A stretch of 64,000 nucleotides of DNA from the NCBI GenBank assembly GCA_006386115.1, contig VFIW01000037.1:62001-126000 (forward strand), given 5' to 3'. The notes beneath the pieces are model-generated. The model had not been told where the DNA came from and made no database searches. It was given only the letters and a program-made list of their open reading frames with translations. Source of the stretch: Globisporangium splendens (taxonomy: Eukaryota > Oomycota > Peronosporomycetes > Pythiales > Pythiaceae). Shown here in pieces: positions 40,385 through 51,707 of this stretch (positions are counted from its first letter, which is position 1; the number at the start of each line of letters is the position of its first letter). Position numbers and translations under genes: made by a program.

Positions 40385-40929
40385 GAATAATACAACGTGT
40401 TTCGGATGCTGAACGTCTGCCGCGCCGTGCTTCCATGCATGCGCGCGCAAAGTCGAGTGTTGTGTCGAATGTGGGTTCGGTCGCGGGCTGGAGAGGTTCC
40501 CGGACTCGGGTCTCTACTGCGCGTCCAAGTTCACGGTCGCGGGTCTCACGGAGTCTCTCCGTGGCGACGTCGCGCATCTTGGGATCGAGGTGACCGTGAT
40601 TGAGCCTGGGTACTTTCGCACCTCGTTCCCCCGCTCCGGTCACTCTGCCATTCAAACGAAGATCGCGAACTTGGGACCGGCGACGGCGCCCATCAAAGCG
40701 CTGTACGATTCCAAGAACGGGAAGCAAGCAGGGGATCCGGTCAAGGGTGCCAAGTTGATTGTCGAGGCGCTCACCAAGACAAGACACTGAAGGACACCAG
40801 CTTCCAGCGCGACTCGCTCTGGGGAAAGATGTAGTGGCCTTTGAGAACGCCGTGCTTGTGTTGCGTCGCCAAGAGCTGGGCGATTGGGCCGAGCCCATGT
40901 CGACGACCAACTTTGACGATGAGGCGTAA
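40385..40929 (+). pseudogene. Type C SDR relic (C3')
   Basis: Mirror of C3 with the same frameshifts: starts at the LFN block, has MLNVCRAVLP, a clean central frame 40590-40790 (TVIEPGYFRTSF ... VKGAKLIVEALTKT), then a shifted tail ending in DDEA and TAA at 40927-40929. Exon 1 with the cofactor loop is absent. Confidence 0.8.
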
Positions 40930-41141
40930 GAAACGTTGCCACTTTATTCTGCTGCAAGTGTTGAGCTACGTAGGGGTCTCAAGCAACGAGTAAGTACGCA
41001 AAAACAAACAAACAAACAAACGAAAAAACAAAACAAAAAAGCTGAGGAAGAAAAGATGCGTTGTTTGTCGTTGTCGAGGTTTGCATGTTACTTCTGGTCT
41101 TCCTGGCAAAGAAGCGAAGGCAAAGGCAGGTGAGTTTTAAC

Positions 41142-42515
41142 TCAAGTTGACGCAATCGCACAGCGTGGGAGCACACCCTTCGTCTCGAGGTCCGCAATCA
41201 GCTTCTGGGATTGAATGCCACCGTTCAGGCAACCACCGCAGTGGTGCAGCGCGATGACCGTGAAGTCCGACTTTGCGATCACAGGTGAGCCCGAGGAGCC
41301 TTCTTGGGTGTCCACGTAGTACCCGGCGTCTTTGCCACCACACTCTCCTGCCGTCAGGCTCTCAATCCGTCCAGGCTGGCCGTTCGAGGTCGTCGCGATG
41401 CGTTTGCCCTGTCCAAGTGGATACTGTGGGATGAAAATCTCTTCCTGGAGCTTCGGTCCGCTCGCGCGCAATTGCAAATAGCCTCCGACGTGGGCAAACA
41501 GGGTCGAGATGTCCGCTCCGTCACCGCTTGAGATCTTGATCAACGCGTAGTCGAGATCCGTGGAGACGGCCGTGAGCGTCGCATTCCCAGCCGTAATGCG
41601 GCCGGGACAAGCTCCACGGGTTGCGCAAGCCTTGGACCCGCACGTCTCGGTTTCGGCGTAAAACTCAATGTACGTGTTGAGTGCATCGAGCCAATTGCGG
41701 ATGCAGTGCTGGTTAGTGATCAAGTGGCCCTCGCAGCCCAACAGAAACCCCGTGCAGTACGCAATGTTCATGTTGTTGTCCTTCCGTATCATGAGGCGCG
41801 CCACTGGGCCAGATGTCTTGTACATGACCTGCTCGGCGGAATTGCTCGACTTTTCAAAGCAAACGGCTTCCTGCGATTCGTCTTCGCCACACACGCTCTC
41901 CTTGCCTTCGTCGGACTTCTCAGCTTTTTCAGACGACGCAGAGATTGCATCCTCTTGCTTGCCTGCAACACTTGGAAGTCCAATCGCGAGGTTGCTATCC
42001 TGAATGGCTTCCGCTTGCTCTTGAGGTGTGAACACCACTCCATTGACTTCAAAGCCGAGGCACGACTGATTGGAGCCACTTGACGTCTTCGGTGCGCTCG
42101 AAGAGGACTGCTGCTGTTCGTAAAGCTCGAGAACGAAGCCTTCTCCAACGATCGGCGACGAAAAGAAGCTCCCAGTCGTGTTGCGACCAGCGAGTACCTG
42201 AGTGTCCTTCGAGTTCTTGTCAACGTTCTTGGCGCGGAGCAGCACGTAATCGTCGTTCGGGAGGTTGAAGTACGTGAACTGGAGCACGGACACGCCTTTG
42301 CCCAGTCCGCTGTCCTGCAGGATGCGGAACGAAGGGGTATCGCTGCCCGTAGTAGCATCCAATGCCGACTGTCGGAGCGACGAGTAGTCGGAAAACTCAC
42401 ACCCGACGCCGAAACGCAATGGCACCACTTGTTTCCCGACTGCGGCCTCCACGCGTGAAACTGAGCCTAGCCCTGGCCCCAAGAGCAGCAAGAGACTCGC
42501 TTTGACCCGAGCCAT
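41142..42515 (-). CDS. Secreted trypsin-like serine protease
   Basis: 457 residues from ATG 42515, chosen because it opens a signal peptide (MARVKASLLLLLGPGLGSVS); the open frame extends further upstream without signal features. After a 220-residue N-terminal region comes a chymotrypsin-fold domain: His about 270 (LITNQHCIRN), Asp about 322 (DLDYALI), Ser about 409 (EGSSGSPVI), then HHCGGCLNGG. The pattern resembles lysyl-endopeptidase/Trypsin_2 proteins. Several Cys pairs suit an extracellular enzyme. Residues from about 153 onward are duplicated in the P3 left arm. Confidence 0.85.
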   Translation of the reverse strand: MARVKASLLLLLGPGLGSVSRVEAAVGKQVVPLRFGVGCEFSDYSSLRQSALDATTGSDTPSFRILQDSGLGKGVSVLQFTYFNLPNDDYVLLRAKNVDKNSKDTQVLAGRNTTGSFFSSPIVGEGFVLELYEQQQSSSSAPKTSSGSNQSCLGFEVNGVVFTPQEQAEAIQDSNLAIGLPSVAGKQEDAISASSEKAEKSDEGKESVCGEDESQEAVCFEKSSNSAEQVMYKTSGPVARLMIRKDNNMNIAYCTGFLLGCEGHLITNQHCIRNWLDALNTYIEFYAETETCGSKACATRGACPGRITAGNATLTAVSTDLDYALIKISSGDGADISTLFAHVGGYLQLRASGPKLQEEIFIPQYPLGQGKRIATTSNGQPGRIESLTAGECGGKDAGYYVDTQEGSSGSPVIAKSDFTVIALHHCGGCLNGGIQSQKLIADLETKGVLPRCAIAST

Positions 42516-42778
42516 CGCTCTGCTGTTGCTGCGTTGACGAGAAACTGGTTGGGCACACGTGAAGTAAAGGAATGAGCCTTGCAAGAGAACAACCGCTAAA
42601 GTTGGGTAGCACCTAATGGAAGACAACAAAAAGAGACAGGTACACTCAGATCGTGAGGTTAAAGGCTGATAACGACTCATGATGGATGATGAGGGGTCAT
42701 ATGGGAGTGATGGAGGTGCATTTGATGGATTGAAGAAGCACACGCATGGTCTTGATGACTGCGATGATCGCCTCACTG

Positions 42779-45217
42779 CTACACTTCGTGCTTTTGCAGC
42801 ATCCTGGTGAATTCTTCAAGGTCAATCTTGCCATCGTCGTTGCGGTCCATCTGGTAGATCAGTTCGCGGACATCGTCGTGGTCGAGCGACTGGCCGAGAG
42901 TCTTGAAAATGGCGATGAACTCGTCGACCGTGATGTACCCGCTCTTGTCCGTGTCAACCATGTGGAAGATCTCCTCGATGAGGTCTTCCTTCAAGTGCGC
43001 GCACTCGAGCATGTGCTGGTGGCACCAGTTGTAGAACGCTTCGAACGTGATCTCTTCCTGTTCATTGTCGCCATCGACGAGATCAGACATCAGGCGGTCC
43101 AGCTGCTCTTCATCGAGTTCGTGCGTGATTGCGAGCAGCAGATTCGCCATCTCTTGGCGCGACACGCATCCCGAGCCATCAACGTCAAAGAGACAGAAAA
43201 TCGTGTTGATGTCGCGTCGTTCCATCTCATTCTTGTACCCATCCGAGCGCTTCTCGCGCGGCGACATGTACGCTGCGAGAGGGGACAGTGGCGGCGAAAT
43301 CGATCGATCCGAAATCGAGCTGCGCGTGAATCCCCGTCCAGCTCGTCGTCCTGAGCCTTGTTTCTTGTTGGGCGACACGAGCGCCGAAAACTTTGCCGAC
43401 GATTCACGGAGTGATGCCGTGATCGGAAGCGACTGCTGCGGATGGGTTTGCGATTTACGGCGCACGGTCTCGCGCAGATAGATCTTCATTTCGGCGACAA
43501 AGCGAAGCGTGCGCAACGTCTGGCGCGCTTTCAAGATACGCATCACCTTGGCGATCACGCGGTTGACCTTCATGTGCTCGATGTTGAACGCGTAGAGTCC
43601 GTCGCGCGCAATGCGCAGCGACATGACCGTGACAAGGATGCTGGGTAGCAGAAAGAGCACATCAAGCACGAGAATCGTGAGCCAGCTATTGTACAGCGAG
43701 CTAATGTGGTGCATCGTGCGCATCAAGAACGTGGCCAAATGCATCGCCGTGAGCAGGAACACGAGCCGAGTGGAGAACAACGCGAGCAAGACGCCGTTGC
43801 CTCGCTTTCCACCGAGCAGCATGCGCTGGTGCTCAGCGAGCTCGGCTTCGGGCAAATCGCGTCCGCCATTCGGCAGCATGTCGATGTACGGAGGCGTAAA
43901 GTCATTTTCACTGGTTTCGGGCGACTCCAGGATCCAAGTCTTCTCGTTGAGGTCATAGAGTGGAAGCTGATGCTTTGTGCGCCATTCGTTCTTGCGTCGC
44001 AGTCGCTCGGCGTCCTTGAGAAGCCGTGGCGGCATCAGCAACAACCGCATGCACAGGATCCGGCGATGCACGAATTCGTTCAAGCAGATGAGCAGGAGTC
44101 CGACCAGCAGCATGACCCAGATCTCGCCATAAGGTCCCAATTGCCAGCAGATGGTGAGGATCACGACCAGAAAGACCTCGAGCGCAATCCACGTCGGCAA
44201 GTCGATCTCAATGAGTCGCCCCATGACTTCGCCCGAGATGATGGACAGGTACTCGTGGAATGGGAAGCGTATGTCCGGGTTGCGCTGGTATTCCTTGGCG
44301 AGTCGCAGCGCGACTTCCGGGTCTGGGTGGTTAGACCGGTAGTCCATGAACCGATGCCGGATGGAGATGTAGATCATCTCGCGGCGTGCCTTCCGCGCGG
44401 CCCAGATGCGCGACAGCGAGAGCTTCTCGCACCACGTCCTCGGCGGTTCGGTCGCGAGTACGTACTCGGACACGATGCACGGGATATCTTGCGCGCCGCG
44501 CTCAAATTCGCGCCACTCGTTTTGCACGAACATGCCGAGTTTCAGGAGAGCGCAGCAGAGCACAAGGAAGATGACGATGAAGAGGAAGAGCCCCATGTGT
44601 AGCACTTCGATGGTCTCCTGGAGCTTCTCTTTCTCGCCCAGGTACGTGAGCGAGATGCGCGAGAGCACGTCGAGCTTGGTGACCACGAAGAGCAGCAGCC
44701 CAATGAACCCGAGCGTCGTGAGCTCGCTGAACACGGTGTTGATGAACGGCATGTTCATCTCGTCCGTCGTCTCGCGCAGGATCTCCGTCATCTATTGGTG
44801 GATGCACGGAGGAATGTCAGTCAGAAGGATAAGATCATTCAGTGGGTCCTACACACGCGCACCAGTTCAAAGAGGATGGAGATGGCGATGAGCGCCGTGA
44901 TCGTAACCACAGCCACCGCCGCATCGTTCCCCGTTGCCTCTCCCTCTTCTCCCCCTTCGTCTCCTTTGTTCTCTGGGTTATCAGCGACAGACGAGGTGTG
45001 GGGCTCGCCTTGAGGCACAACGAGCGTATCCGCTGGCGCCTCCACGGCTTGACTCGAAGCGCCGCCTGTGAGCCAAGTTCATGAAACAACGAGAGCAGCA
45101 ACCGGTGAGTCTACACCATTACGCACACGCAGAGCTCTCTGCTGTGCGGATCCACGTACCATTCACACTCGGAAGCGTCGCCAGCAGCAGCAATAACACG
45201 CACACACGTCGCGCCAT
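42779..45217 (-). CDS. MLO-like seven-transmembrane protein with C-terminal EF-hands
   Basis: Three exons: 45217-45160, 45065-44863, 44791-42779; introns 94 and 71 bp; 757 residues, all phases consistent. A signal peptide (MARRVCVLLLLLATLPSVNG) and acidic linker lead to TM1 (about 66-86), then the MLO-like ELTTLGFIGLLLF block and six more hydrophobic segments, matching the extracellular-N, seven-TM topology of MLO. Plant MLOs end in a calmodulin-binding helix; here the tail has four EF-hand-like loops (DVDGSGCVSRQE, a degenerate DGDNEQEEITFE, DTDKSGYITVDE, DRNDDGKIDLEE, about 624-750). It probably links calcium to membrane signalling. The last exon alone would miss TM1. Confidence 0.78.
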
Positions 45218-45621
45218 GGCGTCGGATCCACTGCCTTGAAGGTAATGGGGCAGTGGTGCTGGAGGCTTGCCGCGTTTCCTGTTAAGTACGGCTCGACGAC
45301 TTTTCAGCGTCGAGTTTAACAGGATGCAAAATATCGAACGCTTGTTTGTCACGACTGTTTTTGAGGCGTTTGGATTTGGTGAAATTGGAAATAAGGTGCG
45401 ACTATTGGCTCAAATACGGAAGATGATCTTGAAACGACTTGGATCAGCTTCGTGTCCATTCATGTGGGTTCAAACGTCACGCTAGACGAGAATGAAACGC
45501 GTTTGCGCAACCGCAGCACGAACACAATGGTGCATCGAGAGCATTCGACGGCAGCAGAAATTGAAGCTTCGACGGTTTCTTGCAGCAGCTGCGTTGAGGT
45601 GCTGAAGTTCCCAGATCATCT
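45218..45621. other. No gene seen
   Basis: Upstream region of the MLO-like gene up to the outer end of palindrome P4; no supported frames. Confidence 0.5.
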
Positions 45622-46773
45622 CCTCTTAATATCTACCTCGGTGCATGAGGCATGTGCTAAGCTGCTTCGCTTGTGAAGGGATCTGCTTCGACGCTCAATT
45701 GGGTAGCGTACCCACTTCGATGTGCTGGTCGCGATGAACCCATTTGCGTTATCTGATTTCGCGTGAGACTATCAGCTGGACGACAGTAATAATACGCATG
45801 TGCCAGGAGGGTCCTGCTGCTTCAACATGTACCCAGCAAACGCATCGATCCAAACGAAGTAGGAATCCAGTGCTCCATGGAGAGCATCACAAGGGTGACG
45901 ACTGCCTTCGTCTCAAGGGAGACGCGTGAGCCACGCTCTTGGCTCCTGATGCAATTGGTAGATTGGCAGCGACGAAAACCCCAGGCACCCGTCTGTTCAT
46001 TCTCGCATTTGCTTCCAAGTCCAAGCATCCTGCCCACGCTCCAGCGCACAAGCTCACACTCAAGCTCTGAAGCTCAAAAATCTACGGTCTCTTCTCTCTC
46101 TATCTGCCATGAAGATTTCGTTCGCTGTATTCGCGTCTCTTGTCGGAACTTCCCACGCCATGGCATCGCCATCGATGATCTCCAAGAGCGACTTCCCGCG
46201 CTTTCTTCAAGAAAAGACCACGCTGGAGCAAGAACTACAAGCCTGGAAGGAAAGCGCGGCGGGTCAATTCGCCAAGCAGCACGACTTTTTCATCGCCGCT
46301 TCCAAGACGAATGCCCAGAGCGCGGACAAAGTGCACGAAGACCAAGTGCGCCGCTTTTTCCTGACCAAGCTCCACATCGAGCAAGCACAGCAAGCGAATC
46401 CGGATGCGGTTTTCTCCACGGACTCGCCGTTCACGTTGATGACGGACGAGGAGTTTGCTGCGTTTGTGGGGAACTCGTTCAAGCGCGGCGACAGCAGCAA
46501 CGTGCTGCTGAATCAGGATCTCGCAGTGGTGCCAGGCGACCAAGTTGACGCCAGTGCTACCAACGCAACAGTTCCAGATGCGGGTGACAAGGACTGGACG
46601 ACCTCAGGGTGTGTTGCGCCCGTGAAAAACCAAGGCCAGTGCGGCTCGTGCTGGGCGTTCGCTGCTATCGCGTCCCTGGAAAGCGCGTACTGCTTGAGAG
46701 GGAGTCCGCTGACGTTGCTCTCGGAGCAGCAAGTGGTGAGCTGCGACAGCGAGTCGGGTGGCTGTGAGGGAGG
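45622..46773. repeat. Palindrome P4, left arm
   Basis: Reverse complement of 49841-50992 (sum 96614), 1152 bp with few mismatches. It carries the 5' flank and first 221 codons of a papain-family protease. The inner end falls inside the gene at GTGAGGGAGG, where a Ty3/gypsy fragment begins. Confidence 0.92.
46109..46773 (+). pseudogene. Papain-family cysteine protease, 3' truncated
   Basis: Near-identical to the intact gene at 50505-49375 (MKISF versus MKIPF at the start) through signal peptide, propeptide and the active-site segment QGQCGSCWAF with Cys181, then cut after CEGG. The open frame runs about 14 codons into retrotransposon sequence before stopping at 46816. The His and Asn of the active site are missing, so no protease activity is expected. 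Confidence 0.9.
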
Positions 46774-48508
46774 TTGCAGTCTCGTAAGATTTGGAAGAAA
46801 ATACGTAGCTTCTTGATGAAATCCTCAGCGGTTTGTGCAAATAGCACCACGTCATCAATCCAGACAAGAACAAAGTCGTGCAACTGATCGTGAAACACGC
46901 CGTGCATCTGCGCTTGAAAATGTGTCACTGAGTCGCACGCTCTTTGAAGGGCTCGAGTCGTCGTGAAAATTCTGTCTTCAGAGCGACGAGACTCAGCATC
47001 TCTTGACAGTCTTGGTGCAGCGGCATTTGCCAAAACCCTTTAAAAAGTCGAGCTCTGCAAATCTGTATGACCCTCGAACACCCTGCATCGCCACCACCAA
47101 GTTTGGCGTTGCACCAGCCAAAGGCACGGTTAGCCGATTGACCAGGCGATAATCATCTATGACGTGATATTCATCGGTCCCTTGCTTCTGTACAGGGAGG
47201 GCTGGGTACGCCCAGTGACTTTGGCTGTTCTGCTTCACACGGTCGCCAGTCTCGAGCTCCTGTACGTACTTGCGAAGAAATGTCCTCTGTGTTTCAGTGT
47301 ACCGCCTGCCGAAAGCACGGCAGGGTTCGATACCTGGTCGCAGATCAGCCGTCAGTGGTTCGACGTGAGCTGGTCCATCCGCACCGACGTGCAACCTCCA
47401 CACGTCCTGGAGCTCCGTCGCTAGCTCACGTTACAGGGATTGGTCAAGCCCGTCACCTGCTGCAGCATCCACCACTCGCACAAGTTCAACATTCACTTCA
47501 TCCTGGTGTTGCGGTATGACCGGGCTCACATGGTCAACTGGTATATCGTCCGCCTCAGCGTCATTCTCGGCACTGTTTCGAACAGCAAGCTGCTCAAAAA
47601 ATCGGTCAATGTCTATGCCAAGGCTGCGAAGCGTCGGTTTTCCCAGAACGAACTCGTCTTCTTCAGCCTCGAGTATGACGCACTCGACGTTGGTAGCGTG
47701 GACCGGGCTGCAGCGGTCTCGACACGTAGACCCAAGTCCACTTTGGCGTGGCATGCCATCATCGCGTCACCAGCACCTTGAATCACCTGCGGTGGTACCA
47801 TCAGTTGAACGTCCAGCTCCACACCTAACCCAGTCGGCTCATCCGCCACGGTGCGAGACACCAAGTTCAGGTCCGATCCAGTATCAGGACAAAATGGCGT
47901 CACGAGAAGTTCATTGATGGCAACCGTACTACGTTGTCCACCGGCTTGCACAGACCTCACCTGCCTCACAGAGTCTTGTCTCTTAGCACTGGGGCTCCTC
48001 ACTTTTCCCAGGACCAGAGCTTTCTGCTCGGCACTGGCTTCCGTGCAATCTCTTATCGAGTGGCTGCCGTGACAGAATAGGCAACCAGCCGCAGGTGGCG
48101 GTCGCGCTTCTTTTCTGGTGGCACCGCCTAATTTCACAGGTGCACTCTTCGTTCTGTCGGCACTTGCCTTCAGTCTGTGATGCTGCGACTTTTTCCTTTC
48201 GCACCGTTCGACAACACCGTCTCTGACTGAAGCTTGTGGTAATGCTGCTGTTCGGTCGCCCTACTCACCGTCAGCTCGAACAGCGCGATGTCGTCCGTCT
48301 TTGCTTCACGGTGCGTCCATGTGGTGAGGCGAGTCAACTCGTTGCGCAGCACGTCCGACTGCATCGATTGCAGCAGAGTCTTGCATCGCAGTTTCATGCG
48401 CTGGCGGTCTGCTTGAGTTCTGATGTCGCCGCGACCCATTATTGACCCCAAAGCATTGTCTTCGACGAGCTTCTCGAAATCCTTATAATACTTGGAAAAG
48501 CGGGCCAA
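46774..48508 (-). mobile_element. Ty3/gypsy retrotransposon fragment
   Basis: Minus strand, several frames: Gag-like part (48508-48170), a knuckle-like CLFCHGSHSIRDC and protease motif PDTGSDLN (48137-47613), RT start HVIDDYRLVNRLTVPL with FAELDFLKGFG (47403-46993), and RT palm VWIDDVVLFAQ (47033-46774). It ends abruptly inside RT at the palindrome junction, lacking RNase H, integrase and LTRs. It is a different lineage from the intact chromovirus. Frameshifts make it dead. Confidence 0.8.
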
Positions 48509-49374
48509 TGTTGGTCACTTTTAGGGTCTTGAGTACTGCTGAGCAGATTGAGAAATGATCTAGTTGAATGCCATGTTGTTTTGCTTGTTTTCCTCCTCCC
48601 TTCACGTTGGACACAGAAACACATAGTACCCACAACGCCATATACGAAGAGATCTTTGTCATAAAGCTCACCCTTGCGAAGAGAGTCTGTTGAACGCTGC
48701 ATCTTCAGCACACATGCATTCTTGGAGCGCCAGCCAGTGGCTGATTCCAACGACTGCGTCAACCACAACAGGAGTGGACTGCAGAATCGCGAGAGCAAAC
48801 GCGACCAGCACTCCCGTTCATTTCGCACGCATTGTGTGCAGCATCGGCGTAGTCAGTTTACCCAGCATTTCTTGAGCGACATTTATGAAGGGTGAATGAT
48901 GGTTGTTTGCGGTGCGACTGCAGTAGCAATCACGGATGCTGAGTGTTGTTCATTTGGCTGGATCTGGCGATCAACACTCGTAGTCCTTGATTGCCAGTCA
49001 TTCGCACAGTGCTGCAAATAGCCATCGTTCATCAAGAAACTCCAGTTAGGTAAACGCAGTGGTTGCAGAGTAACAGCTGCTAGAGAAAGAGAGAGAACAA
49101 TGGACGTACACCAAAAGCACACACGAGCACACAGGATGCAAGAAACACAGAAGAAAAAGAACACTCTCTCGATTCAAAATTCTTGGTTCGTGCATGTTGC
49201 CTGCTCCATACCAACAACGTCTTGAGAGTGTAGAGCACTGTTGCAGCATGTCAGTCTTTCCATTATCCGCAGCGAGTACGGACGAAAGAGAGAGCGCTGC
49301 AACCGAGCAGCAGTAACGCAGCAGCTCAGCTTCGTGATAACACACTTCGGCTGCGCACACCCAACAACGCAATG
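48509..49374. other. No gene seen; probable retrotransposon remnant and protease 3' flank
   Basis: Sequence between the Gag-like frame and the stop of the intact cysteine protease. No protein motif or terminal repeat was recognised on either strand. Confidence 0.4.
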
Positions 49375-50505
49375 CTATAGGACTGGGTAGACGGACTTGG
49401 TGCCGATGATGCCACAGGTGCCTGCGCCAGGGACCCCGCGCTTCAAGCGGATGTACCCATCTTCGCCCCACGTCGTCCCCCACGAGTTCTTGATCTTGAA
49501 GAACGGCGTGCTGGTCGAGCTGCCTCCGTAGCCGACCGCCAAGACAGCGTGATCCAACTGCAGGCTCGAGCAGCTCGACACCACGCCACCCTTGTACTGT
49601 TTCCACGTGTTGTTGCCTGCGGCGACTCCTACGGCCACGGGACGACCTCCCAACGCGATCACCAGACCGCTCTCCGATCGAGGTACGTTCACGATTTGCT
49701 GGATTTCGATCGCTTGCACCGTGCACGATGCAGTCTCGCACTCCTCCGTCTCTCTTGACGTCCCCGAGACGTATGGGTACGCTTCAGCGAGACAGACGCC
49801 GCGATTCTGTTGCACGTAGTTGAGCGCGTCGCCTGGAAAGCCTCCCTCACAGCCACCCGACTCGCTGTCGCAGCTCACCACTTGCTGCTCCGAGAGCAAC
49901 GTCAGCGGACTCCCTCTCAAGCAGTACGCGCTTTCCAGGGACGCGATAGCAGCGAACGCCCAGCACGAGCCGCACTGGCCTTGGTTTTTCACGGGCGCAA
50001 CACACCCTGAGGTCGTCCAGTCCTTGTCACCCGCATCTGGAACTGTTGCGTTGGTAGCACTGGCGTCAACTTGGTCGCCTGGCACCACTGCGAGATCCTG
50101 ATTCAGCAGCACGTTGCTGCTGTCGCCGCGCTTGAACGAGTTCCCCACAAACGCAGCAAACTCCTCGTCCGTCATCAACGTGAACGGCGAGTCCGTGGAG
50201 AAAACCGCATCCGGATTCGCTTGCTGTGCTTGCTCGATGTGGAGCTTGGTCAGGAAAAAGCGGCGCACTTGGTCTTCGTGCACTTTGTCCGCGCTCTGGG
50301 CATTCGTCTTGGAAGCGGCGATGAAAAAGTCGTGCTGCTTGGCGAATTGACCCGCCGCGCTTTCCTTCCAGGCTTGTAGTTCTTGCTCCAGCGTGGTCTT
50401 TTCTTGAAGAAAGCGCGGGAAGTCGCTCTTGGAGATCATCGATGGCGATGCCATGGCGTGGGAAGTTCCGACAAGAGACGCGAATACAGCGAACGGAATC
50501 TTCAT
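49375..50505 (-). CDS. Secreted papain-family (C1A) cysteine protease
   Basis: 376 residues, intronless. An N-terminal signal peptide (MKIPFAVFASLVGTSHA) is followed by a propeptide to about 160 and a mature domain starting near DWTTSGCVAPVKNQ. Catalytic residues are Gln177, Cys181 (QGQCGSCWAF), His319 (LDHAVLAVGY) and Asn340 (KNSWGTTWGEDGY), with the GCEGG loop in between. Length and layout suit oomycete secreted C1A proteases. The outer two thirds (to 49841) lie in the P4 arm; the 3' third is single-copy here. This is the only complete copy. Confidence 0.93.
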   Translation of the reverse strand: MKIPFAVFASLVGTSHAMASPSMISKSDFPRFLQEKTTLEQELQAWKESAAGQFAKQHDFFIAASKTNAQSADKVHEDQVRRFFLTKLHIEQAQQANPDAVFSTDSPFTLMTDEEFAAFVGNSFKRGDSSNVLLNQDLAVVPGDQVDASATNATVPDAGDKDWTTSGCVAPVKNQGQCGSCWAFAAIASLESAYCLRGSPLTLLSEQQVVSCDSESGGCEGGFPGDALNYVQQNRGVCLAEAYPYVSGTSRETEECETASCTVQAIEIQQIVNVPRSESGLVIALGGRPVAVGVAAGNNTWKQYKGGVVSSCSSLQLDHAVLAVGYGGSSTSTPFFKIKNSWGTTWGEDGYIRLKRGVPGAGTCGIIGTKSVYPVL

Positions 50506-50992
50506 GGCAGATAGAGAGAGAAGAGACCGTAGATTTTTGAGCTTCAGAGCTTGAGCGTGAGCTTGTGCGCTGGAGCGTGGGCAGGATGCTTGGACTTGGA
50601 AGCAAATGCGAGAATGAACAGACGGGTGCCTGGGGTTTTCGTCGCTGCCAATCTACCAATTGCATCAGGAGCCAAGAGCGTGGCTCACGCGTCTCCCTTG
50701 AGACGAAGGCAGTCGTCACCCTTGTGATGCTCTCCATGGAGCACTGGATTCCTACTTCGTTTGGATCGATGCGTTTGCTGGGTACATGTTGAAGCAGCAG
50801 GACCCTCCTGGCACATGCGTATTATTACTGTCGTCCAGCTGATAGTCTCACGCGAAATCAGATAACGCAAATGGGTTCATCGCGACCAGCACATCGAAGT
50901 GGGTACGCTACCCAATTGAGCGTCGAAGCAGATCCCTTCACAAGCGAAGCAGCTTAGCACATGCCTCATGCACCGAGGTAGATATTAAGAGG
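49841..50992. repeat. Palindrome P4, right arm
   Basis: Reverse complement of 45622-46773. The outer end is CCTCTTAATATC; beyond it the two sides differ. The inner end lies within an intact gene, so this is the ancestral arm and the left one the copy. Confidence 0.92.
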
Positions 50993-51707
50993 GAAAGCCG
51001 GAAAACTCAGCTTCTCGTCGCAACTGTCATCGAAGCTTCTATTTCTCGGTCAGTGAGTGCTGCCGCATCGAGGTAGCTTTTTTGCTCTTGTGATTGCAAA
51101 TCACGGATGACCCAGCATGTTCGTTTGGCAATGAGTTACACCGCGCAAGCTGCTCTTGTGGGTGTGCTGGGGCCAACGAGTTTGATGTCTGCACAAATTC
51201 TCTGTGTGCTTGATTGTTTCTTGAATGATCCACTCCTGTGTGTCGTACTGGTGGGGTTCAGACTGATCCTTGTGCACCTTCACTCGTCGCTAGCTGCGCT
51301 GGCATTGTCACCCACAAAATCGATGGCCAAACGGATTCATTCGTCCGAGCATCGAAACAGCAAGAGGATTTGACTTCAACATCGCGTCTGACATGGAACT
51401 GGCAACTCCTATGGCACAGTAGGTTGAGAGCGTGCTTCCGTCTCCAAATTTTTACTTCACAACCTTCTTTCTTCTCATGGCAACTGATTCACCCACAATC
51501 AAAGAATCCTGAGTATCAGATCAGTCCTGGTGCTCGTTTAGCTCGCTTCATATCGGCTTTTAAAGAAGATGTTCAAGCACTATCGTGACGGTGGTGGCGT
51601 GTCATTCGGAATCGACTGACGCCAGAAGCGCTCAGCGATGGCTAATCCTCTCGCAGTAGCAGGTTGTGCATGCCGGCGGCTTGCGTTCGGGGTTGCCACT
51701 TGCCCTT
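50993..51707. other. No gene seen
   Basis: Region between P4 and the zinc-finger gene. Short frames on both strands (for example 51283-51101 minus) lack recognisable domains; a decayed retroelement piece is possible but unsupported. Confidence 0.35.

Larger units (their letters stand above)
37756..42060. repeat. Palindrome P3, right arm
   Basis: Reverse complement of 33280-37581. It carries B3', A3', C3' and the C-terminal two thirds of the intact protease. The outer end at 42060 lies inside the protease gene, which continues uninterrupted, so the right arm is the ancestral side of this junction. Confidence 0.92.

Noticed and set aside
43706..44602. 298-residue plus-strand frame opposite the MLO-like gene
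   Set aside because: No recognisable domain, skewed composition; the minus strand has clear TM segments and EF-hands.
50066..50737. Minus frame beginning MESITRV, and its mirror at 45877-46548
   Set aside because: Overlaps the cysteine protease in another frame; conservation between copies is explained by the inverted duplication.
51101..51283. Copia polyprotein remnant on the minus strand
   Set aside because: Only vague resemblance, no catalytic motif.
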